Of a DNA stretch of 64,000 nt, positions 8,902 through 16,713 are shown piece after piece (the stretch's first letter is position 1; every line of letters begins with the position of its first letter). This DNA is from Agrobacterium cavarae (GTDB taxonomy: Bacteria > Pseudomonadota > Alphaproteobacteria > Rhizobiales > Rhizobiaceae). Both the position numbers and the translations under genes were made by a program. Location: the NCBI RefSeq assembly GCF_004310285.1, contig NZ_SISF01000032.1, forward strand, positions 1 to 64,000, read 5' to 3'. The notes beneath the pieces were generated by a model, which was given only the letters and a program-made list of their open reading frames with translations, was not told the DNA's origin and did not search any database.

Positions 8902-9405
8902 ATGAACGTCCCAAACAGGGACACTCCATTGGCAGACATCGATCCAAAAGCGCAGGCGCTCTCACTGGCGGTCAAGCGGATAACCGATCTGCAGCGGCAG
9001 ATGACCTGCCGTCTTTTAGCGATGGCGGTTGAGATAGAGAAGCTGACCGAAATCCTACCTGGAGCGGAAGCGAAAACCTCCCTTAAGGCTCGGTGCAGTC
9101 TGCCTGACACCGAGCTATCGGCCTAGATGGGATTCTCGAAGACCCTGAAAGGTTCGGAGGACGTGCTTCGCGGCGCGGGCATCTTTCCCCGTGGTCAAAG
9201 CCCTGGTCGCTGCAGAGGCCAAGAAATCCTCAAGAGGATGGAGATCGACGCCCGTATCGATACAAAAGACGCCACTCTCATCAAGAAGCGCTTGGCGTCC
9301 GCGAAATTGACGCTGGCCGAAGTGTTGACTGCAGCGAACAAGAGAGCCGTCGCAGCGGCTGTACGCCGACAAGCGAATGCGACTGCTGCCTCCTTAGAAG
9401 GATAA
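8902..9405 (+). pseudogene. Broken conserved hypothetical gene
   Basis: A plausible protein starts at ATG 8902 (MNVPNRDTPLADIDPKAQ...) with a helical middle (RITDLQRQMTCRLLAMAVEIEKL). It hits an in-frame TAG at 9124-9126, then continues in frame as GFSKTLKGSEDVLR. Around 9172-9230 the sensible reading moves to another frame (FPVVKALVAAEAK) and returns as RMEIDARIDTKDATLIKKRL up to 9405. I recall similar proteins from rhizobial plasmids but cannot name the family or function. One stop plus compensating frameshifts point to a decaying gene. Confidence 0.5.
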
Positions 9406-9919
9406 GTCGCGTTCTTCGTGGAAGAGCTGAGAAAGCATTTTCGAACTGACGGCGAGACGTTCTCCGACGCGGATGGAGAACTCTGCCAGCGGACCGGGAT
9501 CCTTCATGTCGAACGTAACATCCTCTTCGGCGACGACAGGAGTGACTTGGCTTCAATAAAACCAGCGACGCCTGCATTCCGGATCGCGGTGGCCCGAAAG
9601 TGCTTGTAGACTTAGCGTCCGGGTGGCTCGGCGAAATGGACCGGTAGAGGCAGAAGAGATAACGCAGAGCGCCTGAGCCGCGTTTATGTTTTTTCGGTCA
9701 GTCGAACTAGGCAAAGTCAGTTCGCGGCCTCCCGCTGGCTGAAGTAGGGCACGTCAGCCTTTGACATCAACTACACTCTTTTTTTGCTCAACCCGTTGCT
9801 GCGAGAACTCGATGGCGTTCCGGAATCTGCCACTGCCGCAAATTGAAGCACTGATAACCCGAACTTCAACAATTCATCTCGGTCGGCGCGAAGCCCAGGA
9901 TACCTCTGAAGTCTCAGAA
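9406..9919. other. No recognisable gene
   Basis: About 500 bases with only short frames. The first 200 bases may be further debris of the broken gene upstream (a frame at 9418-9609 starts VEELRKHF-like), but no family is recognisable. Nothing promoter- or RNA-like stands out. Confidence 0.4.
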
Positions 9920-10705
9920 CTAGGCCATGTAACCGCCGTCGAGAACAAGGGGGCTCCCAAGCATGAACGAAGCGGCGTCAGAGCAAAGCCATAGGACGCC
10001 GTTTGCGACTTCAATTGGAGTCCCAAGTCGGCCGATTGGCTCTTGCCCTACGATCTGAGCACCAACTCGCTCGTTTTTCCTAATGAAATTTTCGACTGGC
10101 GGCGTGCCAATCCAACCGGGGCAGATTGCGGTAATTCGAACTCCGTCCTTCGCGTGTTCCAGTGCCGCACTTCGTGTTAAGCCCAAAACCCCGTGCTTAG
10201 CTGCCGAATAAGCGGCACCGCCAGGCAGGGGATAACCTCGAAGGCCATCGACTGAAGAGTTGTTTACGATGACACCGCGCCCAGCCTCGAGCATTGGCGG
10301 CAACTGATAACGCATGCAGAGGAAGACCGAGGTGAGATACCCATTGATCGTCTTTCCCCACGCATCTTCACTCATGCTCGCAATCGGAGACATTTTACCA
10401 CCACTGCCAGCATTGTTGAAAGCGTAGTCAATTTTTCCGTGCTCTCTCAAAGCTGAAGAAATAAGCCTGTCGACATCGCGGCCACTCGTTACGTCACACT
10501 CGATCCAGCTCACACGACTATCTTGAGAAAACGTCGTCAGAGCCTGCTTAGCTCTCTTCTCGTTGCGGCCCGCAATGATCACAGCCGCACCTTCGCGAGC
10601 GAACGCTTGCGCCGTCGCCAGCCCGATTCCGGTGCTGCCGCCAGTTACAAGAGCAATTTTTTCTCTCATCTCAGGATATCGTTTCGGCGGCGATATTTGC
10701 ACCAT
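9920..10705 (-). CDS. Short-chain dehydrogenase/reductase (SDR)
   Basis: Classical SDR oxidoreductase of 261 residues. The cofactor motif TGGSTGIG is at residues 21-28 and NNAG at 97-100; the catalytic Ser is near 150, with Tyr166 and Lys170 in YSAAK. The C-terminus ends PLVLDGGYMA, normal for the family. Start ATG 10705 has AGGAG eight bases upstream; an alternative ATG lies 12 codons later. Glycine and arginine residues around AGRNEKRA suggest NADP preference (inference). It stands alone between decayed sequence and a broken phosphotransferase, so its substrate cannot be guessed. Confidence 0.85.
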   Translation of the reverse strand: MVQISPPKRYPEMREKIALVTGGSTGIGLATAQAFAREGAAVIIAGRNEKRAKQALTTFSQDSRVSWIECDVTSGRDVDRLISSALREHGKIDYAFNNAGSGGKMSPIASMSEDAWGKTINGYLTSVFLCMRYQLPPMLEAGRGVIVNNSSVDGLRGYPLPGGAAYSAAKHGVLGLTRSAALEHAKDGVRITAICPGWIGTPPVENFIRKNERVGAQIVGQEPIGRLGTPIEVANGVLWLCSDAASFMLGSPLVLDGGYMA

Positions 10706-10807
10706 AGGCAGTCTCCTGTTTCCTGAGACGTCAGTTGGACAGCATGAACATCTGTCGAAGGACAATAAGTTTATCTTGCGGAACAAGCGGATGCAGATCT
10801 TGGATGC

Positions 10808-11791
10808 CTAAAACAAACGGCCCATCAAGTACTCGCTCTTCCATGCTCTAACAAAACCCAACCCGCGGGAAATCCAGCGGACGTTGTTGCTGCCCCACTC
10901 GTCGACCCGGCTTGCATGCTCTCCCATGAGCCAGACGTGGCGGACGACAACAAACCGCAGAGCAGCTTCGAAATCATCTGAAGTGATCGGTCTTATCAAC
11001 CGATAGCCGGCCAAAAATGATGTCCAAGCTCGTGTTGTCTCCCGACCGAAAGAAACCTGCGCCCATAGAAAGACAGCTAGGTCGTAAGCCAAATATCCTG
11101 GACCTCCGTCATCGAAATCAAAGAAAACAGCTTCTCCAGCTTCAGTGATTTTCGAATTGAAGCCGTGACAGTCTCCATGGCAATAGGTCCACGAGAGATT
11201 AGCGGAAAGCTTAATTGCAGCGCCGGTCCGTTCGGCGATCTGTTCAAGCTCGTCAAGTACAGAGGGGTCTTCTATGACGCCGCTGCTACGAATTCGCGCA
11301 AGCGGTCGATACAACAGATGTTCCAAGTCGAGCTTGTACAGCGGCGCATTCGGAATGTATGTATCGGCAGCGTTGTGGAGAAGAGCGAGAGTTCTTCCAT
11401 TTGCATGAGCATCGCCGACGTCGCCTGCATGGGGCTCCCGCCCGTCTACAGCCTGAAAAAGCACGCCTTCTCTTCGCCCCTCTGGAGCATGGACTTGTAG
11501 GAAGAGTTCGCACCCGATGGTTGGGATTGGCGTTGCGACCGGCACGCCAAGCTTGGAGACGTGGATCAGGAAATCCGTCTCACTCTTCACATCTGCTGGC
11601 CCTCGTACGCGGTGGTGGGACAGCCGAAACACATAACGCTCGCCGCTAGTCGAGCTGACTAAGTACACATCGTTCAGGCCGCGCTGGAGCAAGCGTCAAG
11701 ATGCTAAGCCCGCCAAGGCGTAGTTGCTTTCAATCAAGCCCTTAATGGCTTTAGCGCTCACCATCGAATAGATCGGATCAAAGTCAGTCAT
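10808..11791 (-). pseudogene. APH-family phosphotransferase with a nonsense codon
   Basis: The body is a clear aminoglycoside/homoserine-kinase-like phosphotransferase: LNDVYLVSSTSGERYVFRL (ATP-binding part), catalytic loop HGDCHGFN and metal-binding VFFDFDDGG. Upstream the same frame opens with ATG 11791, reading MTDFDPIYSMVSAKAIKGL. A single in-frame TGA at 11698-11696 follows ALAGLAS, and the frame then continues at once with RLLQRGLNDVYLV. A TGC or TGT to TGA change would explain it. Either the gene is dead, or a shortened protein starts at TTG 11692, losing about 33 residues of the N-terminal lobe. Small-molecule kinase in origin; substrate unknown. Confidence 0.7.
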
Positions 11792-11917
11792 CTAGGTGTC
11801 GCCGTCGGATTGTAAAACCTATCGCTTTCATGACCTGTTCCAATTGCCCAAGTCCGTTGCTTGGCGGCGTCGATAATCAAATCACACGCCGGGTCCTTTA
11901 TTGCGCAGTATGCGTCC

Positions 11918-12196
11918 TTATCTTCGGGATGCCTTGCCGCCATCTCCTCTGATCGGGGCTGGAAATGGATTTCCATTTGGAAAATGGGACCATGCAAGGA
12001 GTGCCTCACCCAGCTCCGTCCAACGGGCGAAACGCATGCCAGCATCCTCCATATACCCGTACGCGTATAGTGCCTCGAACGCATTCTCCCCAGCGGACAT
12101 GGCATAATTATCTATCATGCCGTCAGGTCGTTTCTCGAGATATTGATCTACCATACGAGCAAGCGCCGCCAGCGCTACTTTCTCTCTGTTGTCCAC
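11918..12196 (-). CDS. Small hypothetical protein
   Basis: Frame of 92 residues beginning GTG (MDNREKVALAALARMVDQYLEK...). The middle (AMSAGENAFEALYAYGYMEDAGMRFARWTELGEALLAW) looks protein-like, while the end SHFPNGNPFPAPIRGDGGKASRR looks out of frame. A second frame on the same strand (to about 11800) gives EIHFQPRSEEMAARHPEDKDAY and similar, which would fit as a continuation after a frameshift. No family recognised. The binding site is poor (AGAGG almost touching the GTG). It may be a broken gene. Confidence 0.4.
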   Translation of the reverse strand: MDNREKVALAALARMVDQYLEKRPDGMIDNYAMSAGENAFEALYAYGYMEDAGMRFARWTELGEALLAWSHFPNGNPFPAPIRGDGGKASRR

Positions 12197-12419
12197 CCTC
12201 TAGCTTTCCACTCACTCAAATCGGCAAATCAAACACAATCGGTAGCATGATTGGAACTCCCTATCAGTGAAACGGCCTGTGAAATTCCTGCGACTGCAAA
12301 TTTTACGGTTGGGAGATATGAGGTGCGCCGGTGCAGTCATACGCCTGCGAGCCGGGCCTGACTTGAAGATCGGACCAGTCGATTACACGCGTGTCGTAAA
12401 CGCACAGACGTTTCTGGGA

Positions 12420-14273
12420 CTATGTGAGTTGCTCGGGAATGAAACCGCCCGTCTGGCGCCTCCATAGGCTAGCAAACAGCCCCTCGCCCTCGATCAACTC
12501 CTCTGGCTTGCCTTCTTCCACAATACGTCCCTGGTCGAGCACAACGATCCGGTCCATCCGCGCAATCGTGGAGAGGCGGTGTGCGATGGCAATGACCGTT
12601 TTACCCTCCATGGCAAGGTTCAGCTTTTCCTGAATAGCGGCCTCGGATTCACTATCGAGCGCCGATGTCGCTTCGTCCAACACCAAAATCGGCGCATCCT
12701 TCAGAAGCACACGGGCAATGGCCACACGCTGGCGCTGGCCACCCGACAGCTTGATGCCGCGATCACCGACGAAAGCATCATACCCCTTCCGGCCCTCGCC
12801 GTCGGTAAGATCGGCGATGAAGCCATCTGCACTTGCCATCTTCGCCACGCTCTCGATCTCCTCCTGCGTCGCATCCGGCCGGCCATACCGAATGTTGTCG
12901 CCGATAGAGCGGTGGAGCAGAGCGACATCCTGGGCTATGACGCCGATCGCACCCCGGAGGCTCGTCTGCGTGACGGCGCGGATATTCTGCCCGTCCACGA
13001 GGATTGCGCCGTCCCTCACATCGTAGAAGCGCAGGAGAAGGCTTGCGAGTGTCGTCTTGCCTGCCCCCGAAAGCCCAACGAGGCCTACCTTCTCGCCGGG
13101 CCTGACCATGAGTGACAACGAGTTTATCACCGATTTACCGGACTTGTAGGCGAAGCTGACATTCTCGAACCGTATCTCGCCTGCTTCAACCTGGAGATCG
13201 GTGGCATCCGACCGATCTGTGATGGTCGGCGGCGTCGTCATGACGGGCATGGCGTCCTTGATGGTGCCAATCGCCTGGAAGACCTGCTGGCCCACTTGCA
13301 GAAAGGTGAAGATTTGTGCCGACAGGCGCTGGAGAATGTAGACCGCGCCGACGAATTCGCCAACTGTAAGAAAGCCCTTGAGGAGACCAGAAAAACCGAT
13401 CGCCAGCATGCTTACCCAGAGCAGCGTGTTGAGAATGACCACCGTCGCTTCCGAGGTGCGGTAGACGCGTTGTTCTCTCTGCTGTGTCTTCACAGTCTTC
13501 AGAATGGCGCGGCGGATCGCACCGGCCTCGCTATCTTCGGCAGCGAACTGCTTAATCATCTGCATGTTGGTGTAGAGGTCGGTAATAGCACCTGCCAAGA
13601 GGCTCCGCTGCTTGGCAGTCCGACGAGCGCTTTCGGCAAAGATGGGGACGATCCTCACCGCGTATGCGATATTGAGACCTATCCAGATGACAACCGGGAG
13701 CGCGAGTTGCCATGACAGCGAACTGAGGAGGATGACAGAGCCAACCATCTGCAGCATGAAACGGGGGATGGTCTGGAACGCAGCTATGATCTGTTGCTGG
13801 ACGGCGGATGCTACCTGCTGCAGTCGCGAGGCGACTTGACCGGCGAAAAGGTCGTGGAAGAAAGCGAGATCCTGACGCTCAACCGCCTTGTGGCCCTGCC
13901 ATTGGATCGCGGCGGGCATGCCGATGCCAAGCGTATGCGACTGGAGCGTGTTGAGCAGGAACGACGCGATAGGCATTGCCGGAAATATCAGGAAAGCAAG
14001 AAAAGCGAGAAGTGGCCACTCGCTCTGGAGGAATGCACTTGCACCATGTTGACTAACACCGTCAACGACGACCGTAAGTCCCCAGACGATGGACAGATTG
14101 ATGGCCTCCATGGCCATGGCGGAAAGTGCCAGGCCGATCAATACCCCACGGAACATGGATATGAAATGCAGGAGGACCGCCACTGGTCCGCTGGACGGTA
14201 GCGGCCGGCAAGGTATCTCCAGTGGCTCAATCAGCTTTTCAAATGGGCGGTAGATTGCATCTGAAATTGACAT
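12420..14273 (-). CDS. ABC exporter, fused membrane and ATPase domains
   Basis: Type I ABC exporter half-transporter of 617 residues (MsbA/ATM1-like fold). The N-terminal membrane domain has about six segments, e.g. LIGLALSAMAMEAINLSIVWGL, LAFLAFLIFPAMPIASFLL, VILLSSLSWQLALPVVIWIG and VVILNTLLWVSMLAIGFSGLL (each stretch quoted separately). The C-terminal ATPase shows Walker A GLSGAGKTT, Q-loop VIAQDVALLHR, signature KLSGGQRQR, Walker B ILVLDEATSALD and H-loop AHRLST. ATG 14273 is chosen over an upstream frame that would start inside the tandem repeat at 14316-14351. Works as a homodimer; the substrate (lipid, peptide or drug) cannot be told. Confidence 0.88.
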   Translation of the reverse strand: MSISDAIYRPFEKLIEPLEIPCRPLPSSGPVAVLLHFISMFRGVLIGLALSAMAMEAINLSIVWGLTVVVDGVSQHGASAFLQSEWPLLAFLAFLIFPAMPIASFLLNTLQSHTLGIGMPAAIQWQGHKAVERQDLAFFHDLFAGQVASRLQQVASAVQQQIIAAFQTIPRFMLQMVGSVILLSSLSWQLALPVVIWIGLNIAYAVRIVPIFAESARRTAKQRSLLAGAITDLYTNMQMIKQFAAEDSEAGAIRRAILKTVKTQQREQRVYRTSEATVVILNTLLWVSMLAIGFSGLLKGFLTVGEFVGAVYILQRLSAQIFTFLQVGQQVFQAIGTIKDAMPVMTTPPTITDRSDATDLQVEAGEIRFENVSFAYKSGKSVINSLSLMVRPGEKVGLVGLSGAGKTTLASLLLRFYDVRDGAILVDGQNIRAVTQTSLRGAIGVIAQDVALLHRSIGDNIRYGRPDATQEEIESVAKMASADGFIADLTDGEGRKGYDAFVGDRGIKLSGGQRQRVAIARVLLKDAPILVLDEATSALDSESEAAIQEKLNLAMEGKTVIAIAHRLSTIARMDRIVVLDQGRIVEEGKPEELIEGEGLFASLWRRQTGGFIPEQLT

Positions 14274-14315
14274 GGTCGCTCGAACTCTGGTTGGAACGGA
14301 GGGCGAGGATTCAAC

Positions 14316-14351
14316 TTCTAGAACAAAACATATTATTCTAGAACAAAACAT
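14316..14351. repeat. Tandem 16-base repeat upstream of the exporter
   Basis: TTCTAGAACAAAACAT occurs identically at 14316-14331 and 14336-14351, a period of exactly 20 bases (about two helical turns). Each copy contains the palindrome TTCTAGAA. It lies 43-78 bases upstream of the exporter start. The arrangement looks like two operator sites for a dimeric regulator (TetR- or MarR-like), but no such regulator gene is visible next to it. Confidence 0.6.
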
Positions 14352-14652
14352 CTTGCGGTGACGACCTCAACCGGAAATCAAGGCAGGAAGGGCAATTGGG
14401 CTGCCTCGCGCCAGCAAATGACATTGATTAACCTCAAAGCCGTGGTCACCGACTGTAAGAACACTTACTCGACGCCAAATAGCCGGCTCTTGAGCTGCTC
14501 TTTCGATGGAACCTCGCCTTCTATGATCATTTTCGTCAGACATGATCAAAGCAATTCGAACGATGCAACAAGGTCATCTGGGACATGTCACGGCTCACCA
14601 TGTGCTGCGGCGGACCGCTTATCAGAGAACTTCGCTATACGTTTTTGTGCTT
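14352..14652. other. No intact gene
   Basis: About 300 bases. On the minus strand a short stretch could encode SKEQLKSRLFGVE-like sequence, but nothing is identifiable. It probably represents eroded sequence downstream of the ligD fragment. Confidence 0.35.
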
Positions 14653-14815
14653 CTAGCCATCGAGCTCGATCCGGAGATCGTAATGAAGTCGGGCCGCATC
14701 ATGCTTCTGGATGACGAAGCGGCAGCGGTTAGACGCATTGACCTCGATCTCTCCGCTTGGCTCGCGTCTGCTTGAAATCGCGTTTGGATCGGTACTTGGT
14801 CAGATTGTCTGTCAA
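14653..14815 (-). pseudogene. ligD: Fragment of DNA ligase D (phosphoesterase domain)
   Basis: Reading down from TTG 14815 gives LTDNLTKYRSKRDFKQT, the characteristic LigD N-terminus (xxYRxKRDFxxT). After a one-base deletion the next frame gives EPSGEIEVNASNRCRFVIQ, then KHDAARLHYDLRIELDG, the 3'-phosphoesterase motif of bacterial non-homologous end-joining ligases. A TAG at 14655-14653 ends it, and no polymerase or ligase domain follows. One frameshift, one stop and loss of about 90% of the protein mark it as a fossil. LigD with Ku repairs double-strand breaks; no Ku gene is visible here. Confidence 0.8.
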
Positions 14816-15013
14816 GGCATCAACTCCGTACTCAGCAACGATGTCGCGGCATCACCCAGTGCTCGGCAGAGGTCTCTCCCGCGTCTCACTCCCGCTGAGC
14901 GTAAACCCCTCTGGCGCGGCATTAGTTTCCAGAAAAATACCTTCGAACGGTTCGCCAAAACCGCCGAAGGCAAAAAGCCACAGAGATCCGAAAGCAGACG
15001 CGACCAAAACGGC

Positions 15014-15565
15014 CTACTGCTTGGCGACAACCATCTTCACATGCGACAGATGCGTCTCCAGGCTTGGCAATGTTTCCTTCGCAAAGCCAACGACGGTCTG
15101 GTCGTCGCCGGAGCCTGCATAGGTCCGAAACAGTGCGATCGCCTCGAGATGCGCTTGTACCTGCATATCAAGGTAGAGCGTATCGAAATCCTTGCCCTTC
15201 GCGGCCTGCAACTGATCGAGCATCTTCTGGTGCTTGGGCGAAAGGACGATTGGGGACGGCAGTGGCGCTTCCTTTTTATCGAGTATGCCCTTCAGCTTCT
15301 CGCCGGCTTTCTGATGATCGGCGATGATCATCTTCGCCGCTCCCTTGAGGTCCCCCGATGACGCATTCTGCAAAGCCAGTTCACTGGATTTGATCTCGAA
15401 TTCGTTCGCGCTCGAGACGACGCTGACGAAGGTTGATCGATCCACAACCATCATGGGCGCGGCATCTCCAGCAGGCTTGGGCGTCAGCTCCTCAGCCAAA
15501 AGAGGCTGTGCCAGCAGAGCGACGGATAGCGCCACGTAGGATAGGTTCGAGAGATTCATCTTCAT
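15014..15565 (-). CDS. Secreted DUF4142 protein
   Basis: Periplasmic or outer-membrane-associated protein of about 183 residues with a signal peptide ending LLAQPLLA before EELTPKPAG. The mature part is the four-helix DUF4142 domain: TFVSVVSSANEFEIKSSELA, then MIIADHQKAGEKLKGIL, then THLSHVKMVV. Function is unknown; family members are often induced by stress in rhizobia. I use ATG 15565; a GTG at 15586 overlapping the upstream stop (GTGA) is also possible and would add seven residues. Last gene of the set after the sugar dehydrogenase and the secreted hydrolase. Confidence 0.78.
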   Translation of the reverse strand: MKMNLSNLSYVALSVALLAQPLLAEELTPKPAGDAAPMMVVDRSTFVSVVSSANEFEIKSSELALQNASSGDLKGAAKMIIADHQKAGEKLKGILDKKEAPLPSPIVLSPKHQKMLDQLQAAKGKDFDTLYLDMQVQAHLEAIALFRTYAGSGDDQTVVGFAKETLPSLETHLSHVKMVVAKQ

Positions 15566-15582
15566 AGCCCTTTCTGAGGCGG

Positions 15583-16683
15583 TCACTTTGCTTTGGAGAA
15601 CGCTTTGATGAGATCGGCATTGGCCGCATCGACCGCGTCTTTGGCCTTGTCCACCACCTTGGCCATTCCAAAGAATTCGTGGGTTACGCCGTCGTAGTTC
15701 CGCGCATTCACCGTCACGCCCGCAGCCTTGAGTTTTTCAGCATAGGCTTGGCCTTCGGAACGCAGCGGATCGATCTGTGCGGTAATGACAGTCGCAGGCG
15801 GCAGTCCTTCAAGGTCGTTGCGACCGACAAGATTGATCCGCGGATCCGCGGTTTCATCTTTTGACTTGAAGACGTGCGAAACGAACCACTCCATATCCGC
15901 GTTGCCGAGCGGCGCCGCGTTGGCGTTTTCTTGGTAGGACGGGGTGTTCATGTCGTTGCCAGCAATGGGGTAAACCAGCAACTGGTGAACGGGCATCGTC
16001 GTTTTCTTTGCCTTTGCCATCAGCGCGACATTCGCCGCCAGATTTGCGCCGGCGCTCTCGCCTGCAACCGCGATCCGCTTGGCATCCCCATTCAGCGCGT
16101 GGACGTTTTCAACAGTCCAGGTATAGGCAGCCCAAGCGTCATCATGCTGAGCCGGAAATTTGCTTTCCGGTGCGTGATGGTAGTCGGCGGATACGACGAT
16201 GGCTTTTGAACCTAGGGCAAGAGCTCTTGGCGTCGCATCATATGTGTTAATATCGGCGACAACCCATCCACCGCCATGGAAATACAGGATGACCGGGAAC
16301 GGTCCCTTCCCTTCCGGAGTGTAGACGCGAGCTGGCAACGCTCCCGCTGCAGTTGGTATGGCAATGTCTTTCGTTGCGACGCCCGCTTCCGGCATCGGCG
16401 AGATCTTCTTGTCCCTCTGCACCGTGCGTGCGGCGTCGGCAGCGCTTGCCTGCGTTCGGGCCTCTGGCACAGTCAGTCCCGAAAAGGGTTTGGCATCAAG
16501 CCCTTTCAAAGCATCGAGAACGGCCTGCATCTGAGCATCAGGTTTTGCCTGTTCAGCCTGCTGTGGCTGTCGAGCAGTTTCGGCGGGTGCTGGAGCGGGC
16601 TGTTGGGCCCAGACCGTTGCAGGAGACGACAATAGTATGACCGTCAGACCAGCGGTGCCAATTGCAGATTGTAAAACGCGCAT
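15583..16683 (-). CDS. Secreted alpha/beta-hydrolase (HSL type)
   Basis: Hydrolase of 366 residues with a signal peptide (ends ATVWA before QQPAPAPAE), then a Pro/Ala/Gln-rich linker to about residue 50. The HSL-family esterase domain has HGGG at 136-139, GESAG with Ser210, Asp305 in QIDPLRSE and His335 in GVTHEFFG. It should act on a carboxyl ester or lactone in the periplasm. The start ATG 16683 lies 30 bases downstream of the sugar dehydrogenase stop, and its own stop overlaps a possible start of the DUF4142 gene. The neighbour suggests it might open the lactone made by sugar oxidation; this is inference. Confidence 0.82.
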   Translation of the reverse strand: MRVLQSAIGTAGLTVILLSSPATVWAQQPAPAPAETARQPQQAEQAKPDAQMQAVLDALKGLDAKPFSGLTVPEARTQASAADAARTVQRDKKISPMPEAGVATKDIAIPTAAGALPARVYTPEGKGPFPVILYFHGGGWVVADINTYDATPRALALGSKAIVVSADYHHAPESKFPAQHDDAWAAYTWTVENVHALNGDAKRIAVAGESAGANLAANVALMAKAKKTTMPVHQLLVYPIAGNDMNTPSYQENANAAPLGNADMEWFVSHVFKSKDETADPRINLVGRNDLEGLPPATVITAQIDPLRSEGQAYAEKLKAAGVTVNARNYDGVTHEFFGMAKVVDKAKDAVDAANADLIKAFSKAK

Positions 16684-16713
16684 GTTGTTTCCTTTAAAGC
16701 TGGGATTCGGTCG

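Noticed and set aside
14358..14714. Plus-strand frame of 118 codons before the ligD remnant
   Set aside because: No binding site, unrecognisable translation, and partly antisense to the ligD fragment.
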